A stretch of 26,895 bases of DNA from DATEAV01 sp964575425 (GCA_964575425.1 CAZNRD010000036.1:1-26895); one strand, 5' to 3'. Numbered from the stretch's first letter, positions 6,802 to 14,708 are shown. Made by a program: numbers and translations. The notes: a model not told the origin generated them from the sequence alone.

Positions 6802-8199
6802 CTAGATGTGGATGGCCCGGCCCTCGGCAGCGTGGGCCGCCTCCATCAACACTTCGCTCAACGTGGGATGGGCATGGACGTTGCGGGCGATCTCGGCCGG
6901 GGTGAGTTCCATCATCTGCGCCAGCGTCAGCTCCGGCAAAAGCTCTGTCACCTCCGGGCCGACCAGGGTCGCGCCCAGGATCTCGCCGAAGCGGGCGTCC
7001 ACCACCAGCTTCACCCAGCCGACGTAGTCTCCCAGGCTCAACGCTTTGCCGTTCGCCTGGAAGGGGAAGCGGCCCACCGTGATCTCTTTGCCCTGGGCCT
7101 GGGCCTCGGCCTCGGTCCAGCCGAAGCTGCCGACCTGCGGCCGGGAGTAGATCGCCCGCGGAAGCATGCGGTAGTCGAGCACGGCGCTCTCTACGCCTGC
7201 GATGTTCTCGGCGCAGACGATGCCCATCGCCGACCCGACGTGGGCCAGCATCAGCTTGCCAGTCACGTCGCCGATCGCCCAGATGCCGGGGATGTTCGTC
7301 GCCATGCGCTCGTCCACCTCGATCATGCCCTGGTCGTTGACCTTCACGCCAACCGCTTCCAGCCCCAGGTCCTGGCTGTTCGGCTTAAAGCCCGTGGCCA
7401 CCAGCGCGACCTCCGCCTCCAGCACGCGTGGCCCGTCGCTCCCGATCACGCTGACCTTGACTTTGGTCTTCAGCGCCTCAACGCTCTCGACACGGGTACC
7501 CGTGAGCACCTCGATCCCCTCCTTGGTGAAGGTCTTGGCCAGCTCCTTGCCCACTTCCTCGTCTTCGAGGGGGGCGAGGCGCGGCAGCATCTCGACCAAT
7601 GTCACCTCGGTCCCGTAGGCATTCCAGATGGTGGCGAACTCCAAGCCGACGGGCCCGCCGCCGATGATCACCACCGAGTTCGGCAGGCTCTCGCGCAGGA
7701 TGGCCTCGCGGTAGGTGAGCACACGCTCGCCGTCAATCGCCACGCCCGAAAGCAGCGCCGGCCGTGCGCCCGTGGCGACGACAACATCTTTCGCCGCTAG
7801 CCGGCTCTGCGAGCCGTCGGCCGCCGTCAGACTTACGACCCCCATGTCCTCCAGGCGGGCCGTGGCCATGCGGACCTCGATGCCGTTCTTGCGCATCAGA
7901 AAGCGGACGCCCTTGACCAGACGGTCCGCCACCTGGCGGCTGCGGCGCACGGCTGCGGCGTAGTCCAGCTTCAGCCCCTCGACCTCGAAGCCAAATTCCT
8001 TGCCGCGCGTGCGCAGCATGTGCGCAACCTCGGCATTCCGCAGCAGCGCCTTGGAGGGAATGCACCCAACGTTGAGGCACACCCCTCCCAACCACTCCCG
8101 CTCCACCAGGGCTACCTTCTTGCCCAGCTGCGAGGCGCGGATGGCGCAGACGTAGCCCGCCGGCCCCGCGCCGATGACAATGACATCGGAATCTTCCAT
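6802..8199 (-). CDS. lpdA: Dihydrolipoamide dehydrogenase (E3)
   Basis: This 465-residue flavoprotein oxidises dihydrolipoamide with NAD+ for 2-oxoacid dehydrogenase complexes or glycine cleavage. It shows the FAD motif VIGAGPAGYVCA at the N-terminus and the redox disulfide in GGVCLNVGCIPSK (Cys41 and Cys46). The second nucleotide fold is VIIGGGPVGLEFA, ATNIPGIWAIGDV follows, and the C-terminal HAHPTLSE supplies the His-Glu pair (His444, Glu449). The length is typical. The ATG at 8199 has an AGGAGAGG ribosome binding site and a TACAAT -10 box at 8221-8226 on the same strand. No E1 or E2 genes are in the window, so the partner complex is unknown. The enzyme could also serve mycothiol-free thiol systems, but E3 is the best fit. 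Confidence 0.92.
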   Translation of the reverse strand: MEDSDVIVIGAGPAGYVCAIRASQLGKKVALVEREWLGGVCLNVGCIPSKALLRNAEVAHMLRTRGKEFGFEVEGLKLDYAAAVRRSRQVADRLVKGVRFLMRKNGIEVRMATARLEDMGVVSLTAADGSQSRLAAKDVVVATGARPALLSGVAIDGERVLTYREAILRESLPNSVVIIGGGPVGLEFATIWNAYGTEVTLVEMLPRLAPLEDEEVGKELAKTFTKEGIEVLTGTRVESVEALKTKVKVSVIGSDGPRVLEAEVALVATGFKPNSQDLGLEAVGVKVNDQGMIEVDERMATNIPGIWAIGDVTGKLMLAHVGSAMGIVCAENIAGVESAVLDYRMLPRAIYSRPQVGSFGWTEAEAQAQGKEITVGRFPFQANGKALSLGDYVGWVKLVVDARFGEILGATLVGPEVTELLPELTLAQMMELTPAEIARNVHAHPTLSEVLMEAAHAAEGRAIHI

Positions 8200-8220
8200 G
8201 GGGGTCCTCTCCTGGTGAAG

Positions 8221-8226
8221 ATTGTA
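8221..8226 (-). promoter_or_regulatory. Probable -10 box of lpdA
   Basis: On the minus strand TTACAAT lies 21 nt before the lpdA ATG, with AGGAGAGG between them. No clear -35 box is visible at the right distance. The same TACAAT hexamer precedes several other genes in the window. Confidence 0.5.
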
Positions 8227-8409
8227 ACCCAGGCCGCCTCACCAGCCGCAGGTCACAAGGCATCCGCAATCCGATCGTCCAGAGATTGGGGAAGCCAGAT
8301 TGTCGGCCTGCTGCAGTCCCGCCGGAGGAAGCCCTGCAGCCGTCGCGCGCAGCCGACATCGGGACCCTGTCACAAGTCTGAGCTGTTCACAACCCTTGGA
8401 GGAATAGGT

Positions 8410-8425
8410 GTGACAAAGCTGTCAC
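8410..8425. promoter_or_regulatory. Perfect inverted repeat GTGACA-N4-TGTCAC
   Basis: GTGACA (8410-8415) and TGTCAC (8420-8425) are exact inverses around AAGC. Related half-sites TGTCAC (8368-8373) and TTCACA (about 8386-8391) lie nearby. The pattern recalls CRP/FNR-type sites, though the spacing is not the CRP standard. It is about 185 nt upstream of the lpdA -10 box and just past the Fe-S oxidoreductase stop, so its target gene is unclear. Confidence 0.35.
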
Positions 8426-8457
8426 CCTCGGAACCTTCTCACGACGCCGAGGTTGAA

Positions 8458-10467
8458 TCAGCGTGGGAGGCACTCGGCCACAATCTCGACTACGTCGCGG
8501 ACGTCGATCGCCCCACCGGCCTGCTGCGCCGCGTCGCTTAGCATGAGAAGGCAGAATGGGCAGGCGACCGCCAGTGACCTGGCCCCGGTGGCCTTGGCCT
8601 CCGCCATGCGGGCTCCGCTCACCCGCTGCTGGCCCGATTCCTCTTCCTTCCACATCTGAGCGCCCCCTGCCCCGCAGCAGAAGGACTTCGCCCGCCGGCG
8701 CGGCATCTCTGCAAGTAAGGCGCCCGCGCTCCGGAGCGAAACGCGCGGTGCCTCGTACTCTCCGCTCTGCCGTCCCAGGTAACACGGATCGTGGAAGGTC
8801 ATCGGCGCGCTGGCGGCTTCACGTGCAAAGTCCAGCCGACCTCCCTCGTGCAGCTCTTGCAGCAGCTGCGTGTGGTGGATGACCGTGTACCGGCCGCCGA
8901 AGGCGGGGTACTCGTTCTTGAGCGTGTGCAGGCAGTGGGGGCACGTGGTGACGATTCGGCGAAAGCCGAGTCGGTTCAGCGTGGCCACGTTCGCCTGGGC
9001 CAGCTCGGCGAAGAGGTACTCGTTGCCCGAGCGGCGCGCTGCGTCGCCGGTGCAGCGCTCCTGCGGCCCCAGGACGGCAAAGTCCATACCCGCCGCTGCC
9101 AGCAGACGGGCCAAGGCGCGTGCTGTCTTCTGGGCACGGGGGTCTGTGGCAGGGGCGCATCCCACCCACCACAGAGTCTCGGCGTCCGGGTTCTGCTGGA
9201 CCGTGGGCACCGAAAGTCCCTGTGCCCAGTCCAGGCGTCTCTCCGGAGAGATCGTCCATGGGTTGCCGGTGCGCTCCATCCCACGATAGGCCGTCTGCAG
9301 CGTATCCGAGAACTCGTTTGCGGTCAGCACCAGGTAGCGGCGGATATCCAGGATATCCCGCATCGGCTCATTGCCCACGGGGCAGATGTCGACGCAGGCA
9401 CCGCAGGCGGTGCAGGCCCACACCGCCTCGGCCGGTATGGCGAAGTCCAGCATGGTCTGGCTGCTGGGCGTGCCGGAGGCGAGGCGGCTGCCTTCTTGGT
9501 TCAGGAAGTAGCGCTTGTTGATTTCCAGCGCGGCGGGTGAGAGCACCTTCCCTGTGGCGTAGGCGGGGCAGGCATCCTGGCACCGATTGCACATGATGCA
9601 CGCGTACGCGTCCATCAGCCCCGTCCAGGGCAGGTCTTCCAGGCGCGCCGCGCCGAATTGCTCCAGGCTCTGGTCATCGAAGTCGATCGGGTCCAGAGCG
9701 CCCATTGAGGCCCGGTGGGGCTTGAGCAGGTAGTTGAGGGGCGCGAAGAAGAGGTGGATGTGTTTCGAATAGGGGAAGTAGGGAATGAAGGCCAGGATCA
9801 ACCCGATGGCAAGCCACCAGCAGACATGGCGGGCCAAGTCGAGGGCATCGGCATCCCATGCCGACCACAAGCCGGCCAGGGCAGAGGCGAGGGGCTGCGC
9901 GGGATCGCTTCCCGCGAGCGCCACCTCGAAGGACTGACCCACGAACCGGGCGCCGACGTGCAGCGCGATGAATGTGCCCACAATGGCCGAATCGCGCCGA
10001 ATGCCCGCCCGCGCCTTTGGATGCAGCAGCGTGCTTTCGCGCACCTGCAGGCTAGCCGGGCGCAGGAGAAAGCGGCGCACGAGCAGCCCCGCCATGCCCA
10101 GCAGAATCGCTGCGCTGAGCACGTCACCGCCGAGGCGGTAGGCGTGACCGAGTACCCCATCCCCCAGGAAGACAAATCCGTCGATCAGGCCCTGGAGGAT
10201 GTCACCGACATTGACCAGAAGGTAATAGATGAAGCCCCAGGCGACGAAGGCATGCAACAGGCTTGTCAGGGGACGGGAGCGGAAGACCGGCTGCTGCGAG
10301 AGGGTCTTTGCCGCGACCGCCGCCAACCTGCGTCGGATGCGGGGCCGCTCTGGCCGACCGAAGCCACGGCCGATGATGCGAGCCAGGCGCCGCACGGCCC
10401 CCACGGCCAGATGCGCGCTGACAAGCAGGCCCAACAGGAAGACAATCTTCTCGGGCAGCGTCAGCAT
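8458..10467 (-). CDS. Membrane Fe-S oxidoreductase with CCG domains (ETF:menaquinone oxidoreductase/HdrD-like)
   Basis: About 669 residues long. The N-terminal 260 residues hold about five membrane helices with conserved-looking His residues (LLHAFVAW, HVGARF, HVCWW, SKHIHLFF), as in NarI-like heme b domains. Two 4Fe-4S motifs follow, CIMCNRCQDACP (about 290-301) and CTACGACVDICP (about 352-363). Then come two CCG domains: the second is clear (HDPCYLGRQSGEY, FCCGAGGAQMW, CPFCLLML), the first looser (GCAPATD, CTGDAARRSGNEYLF, CPHCLHTL). This layout matches the FadF/EMO group, which passes electrons from electron-transfer flavoprotein to menaquinone, and HdrD-like proteins. Menaquinone genes in the window agree with this. 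No etf genes are present. The ATG at 10467 is preferred; a TTG at 10512 is in frame, but a TAAACT -10-like box at 10522-10527 leaves a better leader for the ATG. Confidence 0.82.
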   Translation of the reverse strand: MLTLPEKIVFLLGLLVSAHLAVGAVRRLARIIGRGFGRPERPRIRRRLAAVAAKTLSQQPVFRSRPLTSLLHAFVAWGFIYYLLVNVGDILQGLIDGFVFLGDGVLGHAYRLGGDVLSAAILLGMAGLLVRRFLLRPASLQVRESTLLHPKARAGIRRDSAIVGTFIALHVGARFVGQSFEVALAGSDPAQPLASALAGLWSAWDADALDLARHVCWWLAIGLILAFIPYFPYSKHIHLFFAPLNYLLKPHRASMGALDPIDFDDQSLEQFGAARLEDLPWTGLMDAYACIMCNRCQDACPAYATGKVLSPAALEINKRYFLNQEGSRLASGTPSSQTMLDFAIPAEAVWACTACGACVDICPVGNEPMRDILDIRRYLVLTANEFSDTLQTAYRGMERTGNPWTISPERRLDWAQGLSVPTVQQNPDAETLWWVGCAPATDPRAQKTARALARLLAAAGMDFAVLGPQERCTGDAARRSGNEYLFAELAQANVATLNRLGFRRIVTTCPHCLHTLKNEYPAFGGRYTVIHHTQLLQELHEGGRLDFAREAASAPMTFHDPCYLGRQSGEYEAPRVSLRSAGALLAEMPRRRAKSFCCGAGGAQMWKEEESGQQRVSGARMAEAKATGARSLAVACPFCLLMLSDAAQQAGGAIDVRDVVEIVAECLPR

Positions 10468-10550
10468 CCTGGGTACCTGTCGTTTCACGGCCCTGCCGTG
10501 GGGGATGGACAAGCGGGGGCGAGTTTACCACAGCGGCCGGGGGAAAGGCC

Positions 10551-10573
10551 GCGGGGCGCCTTCGGCGCCCCGC
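10551..10573 (-). terminator. Hairpin between the Cys-rich gene and the Fe-S oxidoreductase gene
   Basis: GCGGGGCGCC (10551-10560) pairs perfectly with GGCGCCCCGC (10564-10573) around a TTC loop. Read on the minus strand it follows the stop of the gene at 10598 by about 25 nt and is followed by GGCCTTTCC rather than a long T run. It is a probable terminator of that gene, with a weak tail. Confidence 0.6.
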
Positions 10574-10597
10574 CATACGCGACGAGCACGATGTCGG

Positions 10598-10960
10598 TTA
10601 CGCCGCCCGTGCCGAGAGCCCCACCTCCGCCCCGACCATCAGCGGCTGCGTTTCCAGGTAGGAGAGAACGTTATCCAGAGCGTCCCTGTAGCGGCGCGTC
10701 AGTTCGGAATCAGAGCCCTTGAAGCGCCGCAGCGTCTGGCGGGCGCACGGCGTGCAGCCGCGCATGGCGCGGTAGGAATCCGTCTCGCAGCTCAGGCAGC
10801 CTGCCAGCCGGATCATGAGAAGCGATAATGCCAACGCCTCGGGATGGTCCTCCGGGAGGCCGACGACCCGCTCGACCAGGGCCTGCCAGCTCTCGCCCCG
10901 GATGTACCGCAGATGGGGGAGCGTTTCCGGTGGGAAGAGCAAGTCGTTGTACGCGTACAT
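10598..10960 (-). CDS. Small Cys-rich protein of unknown function
   Basis: I do not recognise this 120-residue protein. It is soluble and has two Cys pairs, CLSC and CTPC, 12 residues apart. That arrangement could bind zinc or an iron-sulfur cluster. A basic helix follows (ARQTLRRFKG, LTRRYRDALD). The start at 10960 is chosen because GGAGGTG lies about 10 nt upstream. An in-frame ATG at 10999 has no ribosome binding site and sits only 12 nt from the TACAAT box at 11012-11017. The gene is apparently monocistronic, with a hairpin after it. Repeated GTGAC elements lie just upstream of the -10 box. Regulation of a metal- or redox-related function is possible but not shown. Confidence 0.6.
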   Translation of the reverse strand: MYAYNDLLFPPETLPHLRYIRGESWQALVERVVGLPEDHPEALALSLLMIRLAGCLSCETDSYRAMRGCTPCARQTLRRFKGSDSELTRRYRDALDNVLSYLETQPLMVGAEVGLSARAA

Positions 10961-11011
10961 CCCTGGCGCACCTCCGAAGTCAGCGACGGAGCCCTCCATT
11001 CACTCAGGCTC

Positions 11012-11057
11012 ATTGTAGGAATGCACGTGACAGAATGTGACGGTACTTTGGTACTAG
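11012..11057 (-). promoter_or_regulatory. Promoter region of the Cys-rich gene with phased GTGAC repeats
   Basis: The minus-strand -10 box TACAAT is at 11012-11017. Two direct GTGAC repeats start at 11027 and 11037 (plus-strand reading), exactly 10 bp apart and covering the expected -35 zone. Just beyond, GGTACTTTGGTAC (11042-11054) repeats GGTAC. No good -35 box is visible, which fits an activator-dependent promoter. Confidence 0.4.
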
Positions 11058-11140
11058 CACCGGCTCGCCCCGCGCCGCAACTGCAATCTGCACAGATGGC
11101 TCTGCGGTGCAGCCTCGACCGAGGGTTCTTTTCTACACCT

Positions 11141-12304
11141 CTACGCGCCGCCGGCGTCGTAGACGGCCGGATCCGTCGGGGTTCGCCCGGATGGATCCCA
11201 CACATAGACCCAGGTCCCTACCTCGGCGAAATCGTAGAACCAGCGAGCATCGGCAACGGAAAGGTTGACGCAGCCGCGCGAGGTGGGCCGACCGAAAGAG
11301 TTGTGCCAATACGTGCCGTGCAGCGCCCGCGCCCGATCGAAGTACAGCACCCAGGGGACGTTCTCAAGGTAGTAGTAGTTCGTGCCGGGCACGCCCCCGG
11401 TCATGTTGTCGCGCTGCAATCTGGCCCACACCTGGAACAGGCCCGGCTGAGTCCAGAAGTTGACGCGCCCGCTGGAGGCGAGCGTGGCGTATACCAGCTC
11501 ACCCTGATCGTACGCGGCCACCGTCTGCTCGTACAGGTTGACAGTGATCCAGCGTTCGCCCTCCACACCGGGAGGCGGTGTGGGGTCCGGCACCACCATG
11601 CCCACGCTGCGTTGCTCCACCCACTCATCCCTGCCGATCAGGAACCAGTCCCAATCGCCGACGCGCTGAACGTCGTAGATCTGGACCACCTCGTACCTCA
11701 TGTAGCATCGCCCAGAGTAGTCCTCTGGCGCGCCCGGGGTCCGCTCGCTGCAGGTCCCGCCAGAGATGATCCATCCGAAGGGCCGATCCGGCGTGCGGCT
11801 GAAGGCTAAGCCGCGGAATGCGGCGGGAGTCACGGGGGAGGCGGAGTCGCCGCGCACGTAGCCGTTCTGCGTGGCGTAGGCCTTGCTCCCTCCGATCTCC
11901 ACGGCCTGAGCGTAGGACAGGTAGACGAAGCCCCGCTCCATCCTGCGGCTGGCGCCCGAACCCACCGCCGCCTCTTCCGCCGAGGGGAAGACATCGACAC
12001 CGTTCTCACTGGCGCGCAGGTATTCCAGGGGCAAGAACCCGAGATTCGGATCAACCGGTATGGTGGGCAGAGGCAGAGACGGATACAGCCCCAGAACGGC
12101 CAGCGATTGAACCTGTGCGCCAGGCCCATGGCCCGGGCAGCGTTCCGGGTGACGAAGCTGCGTGAGCGTCGGACAGAGGTAGTGAGCCGTCGGCGCCGAC
12201 TGCGTCTGGCGCGCCGAAGCCCCACTGACCCAGGCCATGCCCAGCAGCACAGCAAACACCAAGCCGCGCCAAACCATCCTCGAAGACGCCGCTGCCATCA
12301 GCAT
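11141..12304 (-). CDS. L,D-transpeptidase (YkuD domain), exported
   Basis: This 387-residue protein has an N-terminal signal peptide (MVWRGLVFAVLLGMAWVSG). Its C-terminal YkuD catalytic domain begins near GERWITVNLYEQTVAAYDQGE. The active-site stretch holds His329 in LHGTYWHNSFG and Cys345 in SRGCVNL, the HxG...SRGC signature. Such enzymes form 3-3 crosslinks in peptidoglycan or attach proteins to it, outside the membrane. The middle part (about 60-240) is not a domain I know and may bind the wall. The ATG at 12304 lies only 8 nt after a perfect TATAAT, so the mRNA is probably leaderless. No gene within the window is clearly co-transcribed with it. Confidence 0.87.
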   Translation of the reverse strand: MLMAAASSRMVWRGLVFAVLLGMAWVSGASARQTQSAPTAHYLCPTLTQLRHPERCPGHGPGAQVQSLAVLGLYPSLPLPTIPVDPNLGFLPLEYLRASENGVDVFPSAEEAAVGSGASRRMERGFVYLSYAQAVEIGGSKAYATQNGYVRGDSASPVTPAAFRGLAFSRTPDRPFGWIISGGTCSERTPGAPEDYSGRCYMRYEVVQIYDVQRVGDWDWFLIGRDEWVEQRSVGMVVPDPTPPPGVEGERWITVNLYEQTVAAYDQGELVYATLASSGRVNFWTQPGLFQVWARLQRDNMTGGVPGTNYYYLENVPWVLYFDRARALHGTYWHNSFGRPTSRGCVNLSVADARWFYDFAEVGTWVYVWDPSGRTPTDPAVYDAGGA

Positions 12305-12312
12305 GGGGCACG

Positions 12313-12318
12313 ATTATA
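12313..12318 (-). promoter_or_regulatory. -10 box TATAAT of the L,D-transpeptidase gene
   Basis: A perfect TATAAT on the minus strand ends 8 nt before the ATG. Transcription would start at or next to the A of ATG, and no Shine-Dalgarno sequence fits between. This predicts a leaderless mRNA. Confidence 0.6.
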
Positions 12319-12349
12319 ACAGGCTGACGCCGACAACGGGCGCCGCTAG

Positions 12350-12490
12350 GTGCTGACCGTGCACACAACCCACAGCGCCGCCCAGGACGCCGAGATGAGC
12401 CTGGCCGAATTCGAGGACTTCATCCACGGCTCCACGTTCGCCGACAGCATCAATCCCATCGCTGCCTCGTCGAAGTATCATGCCCAGTAG
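12350..12490 (+). pseudogene. Possible remnant of an M29-type aminopeptidase
   Basis: A 46-codon open frame contains THSAAQDAEMSLAEFEDFI, which resembles a helix found in M29 (AmpS/thermophilic) aminopeptidases. The residues after it do not continue the family pattern, and stops lie on both sides. It sits between the convergent end of thrS and the promoter of the L,D-transpeptidase gene. The match is from memory of the family and may be chance. Confidence 0.3.
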
Positions 12491-12541
12491 GAACGAACGG
12501 AAATGTTGGATGGCAAGGAGACGGTCCCAGGGGAGCCCGCC

Positions 12542-14332
12542 TCAGGCGCGCGCCGCCACTTCGGCCCTGGCCCGCTCGATGAAGGCCTGGACCGCCATCG
12601 GCCCCAGGTCGTCGCCGGACCGCAGCCGCACGGCAACTGCGTCCCTCTCGACTTCCCGATCGCCCACGATGAGCATGTAGGGGATCTTCCTCTGTTGGGC
12701 GTCGCGGATCTTGGCGTTCATGCGTTCACTGCGGTCATCCACCTCAGCCCGCAGCCCGGCCTGCCCCAACTGCGCTTCCACCTTGCGCGCATACTCCAGG
12801 TGGCGGTCGGCGATGGGAATGAGCACCACCTGTCTTGGCGCCAGCCACAGCGGGAATGCTCCGGCATAGTACTCGATCAAGACTCCCAGGAACCGCTCCA
12901 TCGAGCCCATCAGCGCCCGGTGGATCATGTACGGCCGGTGTTCCTGGCCGTCCTCGCCGACGTACGTCAGGTCGAAGCGCTCGGGCAGATTGAAGTCGAA
13001 CTGGATCGTGCTTAGCTGCCACTCACGGCCCAGGGCGTCGCGCACCTTGATGTCGATCTTGGGGCCGTAGAACGTGGCTTCGCCTTCGTCGACGCAGTAG
13101 GGGATCCCGGCTCGCTCGAGTGCCGACCGCAGGGCCTCGGTCGGGGCCTCCCACTGCTCGGGGCTGCCCGCTGCCTTCTCTGGGTTGCGCGTCGAGAGGT
13201 AGGCCTGGAACTCGCGGAAGCCGAAGGCTTGCAGGATGTTCAGGCTGAAAGCCAGCACCCGGTCGATCTCCTGCGGCATCTCATCCGGCCGGCAGAAGAG
13301 GTGAGCGTCATCCTGGGTGAAGCCCCGCACCCGCAGCAGCCCGTGCAGCACCCCGCTCCGCTCGAAGCGATAGACCGTGCCCCACTCGGCGAAGCGCAGA
13401 GGCAGGTCGCGGTAGGAGCGCGTCCGGCTCTTGTAGATCTGAATGTGGAAGGGGCAGTTCATCGGCTTGAGGTAGTACTGCTGGCCCTCGATGTCGAGCG
13501 GCGAGTACATGTTCTCCTGGTACCAGCCGAGGTGGCCGCTTCTCTCCCACAGCTGCGCCCGCCCGATGTGCGGGGAATAGACGAACTGATAGCCGCCGCG
13601 TTCGTGCTCGGCGCGGCAGTAGTCCTCGGCCACTTTGCGCAGCATCCCGCCGTTGGGGTGCCAGAGGATCAGCCCCGCGCCGACCTCCTCGCTGACGCTG
13701 AACAGGTCGAGTTCTCGCCCCAGCCGGCGGTGGTCGCGCCGCTTTGCCTCCTCCTGGCGCCAGATGTACTGCTCCAGTTCCTCGGCCGTCCTCCAGGCGG
13801 TGCCGTAGACGCGCTGCAGCATCGGGCGCTTCTCATCGCCGCGCCAGTAGGCGCCAGCGATGCTCGTCAGCTTGATGGCGGCCGGGTTGATCTGCCCCGT
13901 GCGTTCGACGTGCGGCCCGCGGCAGAGGTCGGTGAACTGGTCGTGGGTGTAGATGGTGATCTCCGGTTTCTGCTCAAGCGGCTGGCCGTGCTCGTCTTCC
14001 TGGCCCTGCTCCAGGCCGTCGATCAGCTCCAGTTTGTAGGGCTGGTCGGCGAACAGCCGGCGCGCCTCATCGACCGAGATGACGCGGCGCTCGAAGGGAT
14101 AGTCACCAGCGACGATCTGGCGCATGCGGGCCTCGATGCGTTCGAGGTCCTCCGGCGTCAGAGGGCGCGGCAGATCGAAGTCGTAGTAGAAACCGTCCTC
14201 GATCGCCGGGCCGATGGCGATCCTGGCTTGGCCGGGGAACATCTCCATCACCGCCTGGGCCATGACGTGGGCCGCAGAGTGGCGGATGCGCAGGAGTTCG
14301 AGGTCCTGCTCTTCCGATGAAGCCTTCCCCAT
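12542..14332 (-). CDS. thrS: Threonyl-tRNA synthetase lacking a TGS domain
   Basis: A 596-residue class II synthetase that charges tRNA-Thr. The protein starts close to the editing domain (RHSAAHVMAQAV, the HxxxH site, and LCRGPHVERTG), so the N-terminal TGS domain of about 60 residues is missing. The catalytic core shows MNCPFHIQIYKS (zinc-binding Cys), the motif 2 region VYRFERSGVLHGLLRVRGFTQDD, and motif 3 with HRALMGSMERF. The anticodon-binding domain ends the protein (VVLIPIADRH, VDDRSERMNAKIRDAQ, YMLIVGDREVE). The ATG at 14332 has GGGAGGTG 6-8 nt upstream. A longer frame to 14566 runs through the T-box leader and is rejected. The gene is controlled by the T-box directly upstream. Confidence 0.93.
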   Translation of the reverse strand: MGKASSEEQDLELLRIRHSAAHVMAQAVMEMFPGQARIAIGPAIEDGFYYDFDLPRPLTPEDLERIEARMRQIVAGDYPFERRVISVDEARRLFADQPYKLELIDGLEQGQEDEHGQPLEQKPEITIYTHDQFTDLCRGPHVERTGQINPAAIKLTSIAGAYWRGDEKRPMLQRVYGTAWRTAEELEQYIWRQEEAKRRDHRRLGRELDLFSVSEEVGAGLILWHPNGGMLRKVAEDYCRAEHERGGYQFVYSPHIGRAQLWERSGHLGWYQENMYSPLDIEGQQYYLKPMNCPFHIQIYKSRTRSYRDLPLRFAEWGTVYRFERSGVLHGLLRVRGFTQDDAHLFCRPDEMPQEIDRVLAFSLNILQAFGFREFQAYLSTRNPEKAAGSPEQWEAPTEALRSALERAGIPYCVDEGEATFYGPKIDIKVRDALGREWQLSTIQFDFNLPERFDLTYVGEDGQEHRPYMIHRALMGSMERFLGVLIEYYAGAFPLWLAPRQVVLIPIADRHLEYARKVEAQLGQAGLRAEVDDRSERMNAKIRDAQQRKIPYMLIVGDREVERDAVAVRLRSGDDLGPMAVQAFIERARAEVAARA

Positions 14333-14367
14333 GACACACCTCCCGGGCTTGTGCAGCCCAAACGCAA

Positions 14368-14396
14368 CGGCTCCCGCCCTGCTGGGGCGGGAGCCG
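14368..14396 (-). terminator. T-box attenuator hairpin
   Basis: CGGCTCCCGCCC (14368-14379) pairs over 12 bp with GGGCGGGAGCCG (14385-14396) around a 5-nt loop. Read on the minus strand it is followed by TTGCGTTTGG, a modest T-rich tail, then the thrS ribosome binding site. It competes with the antiterminator described for the T-box. Confidence 0.8.
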
Positions 14397-14622
14397 AGGC
14401 TCACGCGGTTCCACCCAGTTTGGCCCTCGCTCAGAGAGCCATCTCTTGCAGCCGCAAACGGGGCTGACCCGTGTCCCATACTGGCACGGCCCTGTCTGGG
14501 CCGCCGTTCCGGGCCTGGCTCACGGGGGGTTTTCGCCGGGGCCTGGCCGAGGGGACTTTCAGTCACCGATCCCCTCTCCCTGGGGCAGGCTGACCCGGTT
14601 ACTCGTCCCGGTCATCGCCGCA
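14368..14622 (-). promoter_or_regulatory. T-box riboswitch (tRNA-Thr sensing) upstream of thrS
   Basis: The T-box core AACTGGGTGGAACCGCG lies on the minus strand at 14404-14420. Its TGGA bulge (14410-14413) would pair with an acceptor end UCCA. The stem I signature GACGAGTA and the inner AGGGAGAGG element are upstream. Stem I closes with CCGGG/CCCGG and GCCTG/CAGGC pairs. In the specifier loop the Thr codon ACC is read at 14528-14530. The antiterminator can pair 14425-14432 with 14391-14399, which takes up the arm of the terminator hairpin (14368-14396). Uncharged tRNA-Thr would therefore favour thrS expression. Confidence 0.85.
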
Positions 14623-14634
14623 TCTTCGGTTGAG

Positions 14635-14708
14635 TGGGCGGTATAGGACTCGAACCTACGACCTTTGCGATGTCAACGCAACGCTCTAACCAACTGAGCT
14701 AACCGCCC
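14635..14708 (-). tRNA. tRNA-Val (anticodon GAC)
   Basis: The minus strand folds as a full cloverleaf. The acceptor stem is GGGCGGT/ACCGCCC with discriminator A. The D arm is GCTCAGTTGGTTAGAGC, and the anticodon stem TTGCG/CGCAA carries loop TTGACAT. The T arm contains GTTCGAGTC. The anticodon is GAC, which reads GUC/GUU valine codons. CCA is not encoded. The gene is followed within about 15-20 nt by the T-box leader of thrS. Confidence 0.93.

Noticed and set aside
6790..7800. Long plus-strand open frame opposite lpdA
   Set aside because: It is the antisense shadow of lpdA, which has full catalytic motifs.
12491..12541. Terminator of thrS
   Set aside because: I looked for a hairpin after the thrS stop and found none with a convincing stem.
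13229..14320. 363-codon plus-strand open frame opposite thrS
   Set aside because: It is an antisense shadow of a well-supported synthetase gene.
14333..14566. N-terminal extension of thrS
   Set aside because: The extra 78 codons read through the T-box core and terminator hairpin and do not encode a TGS domain.
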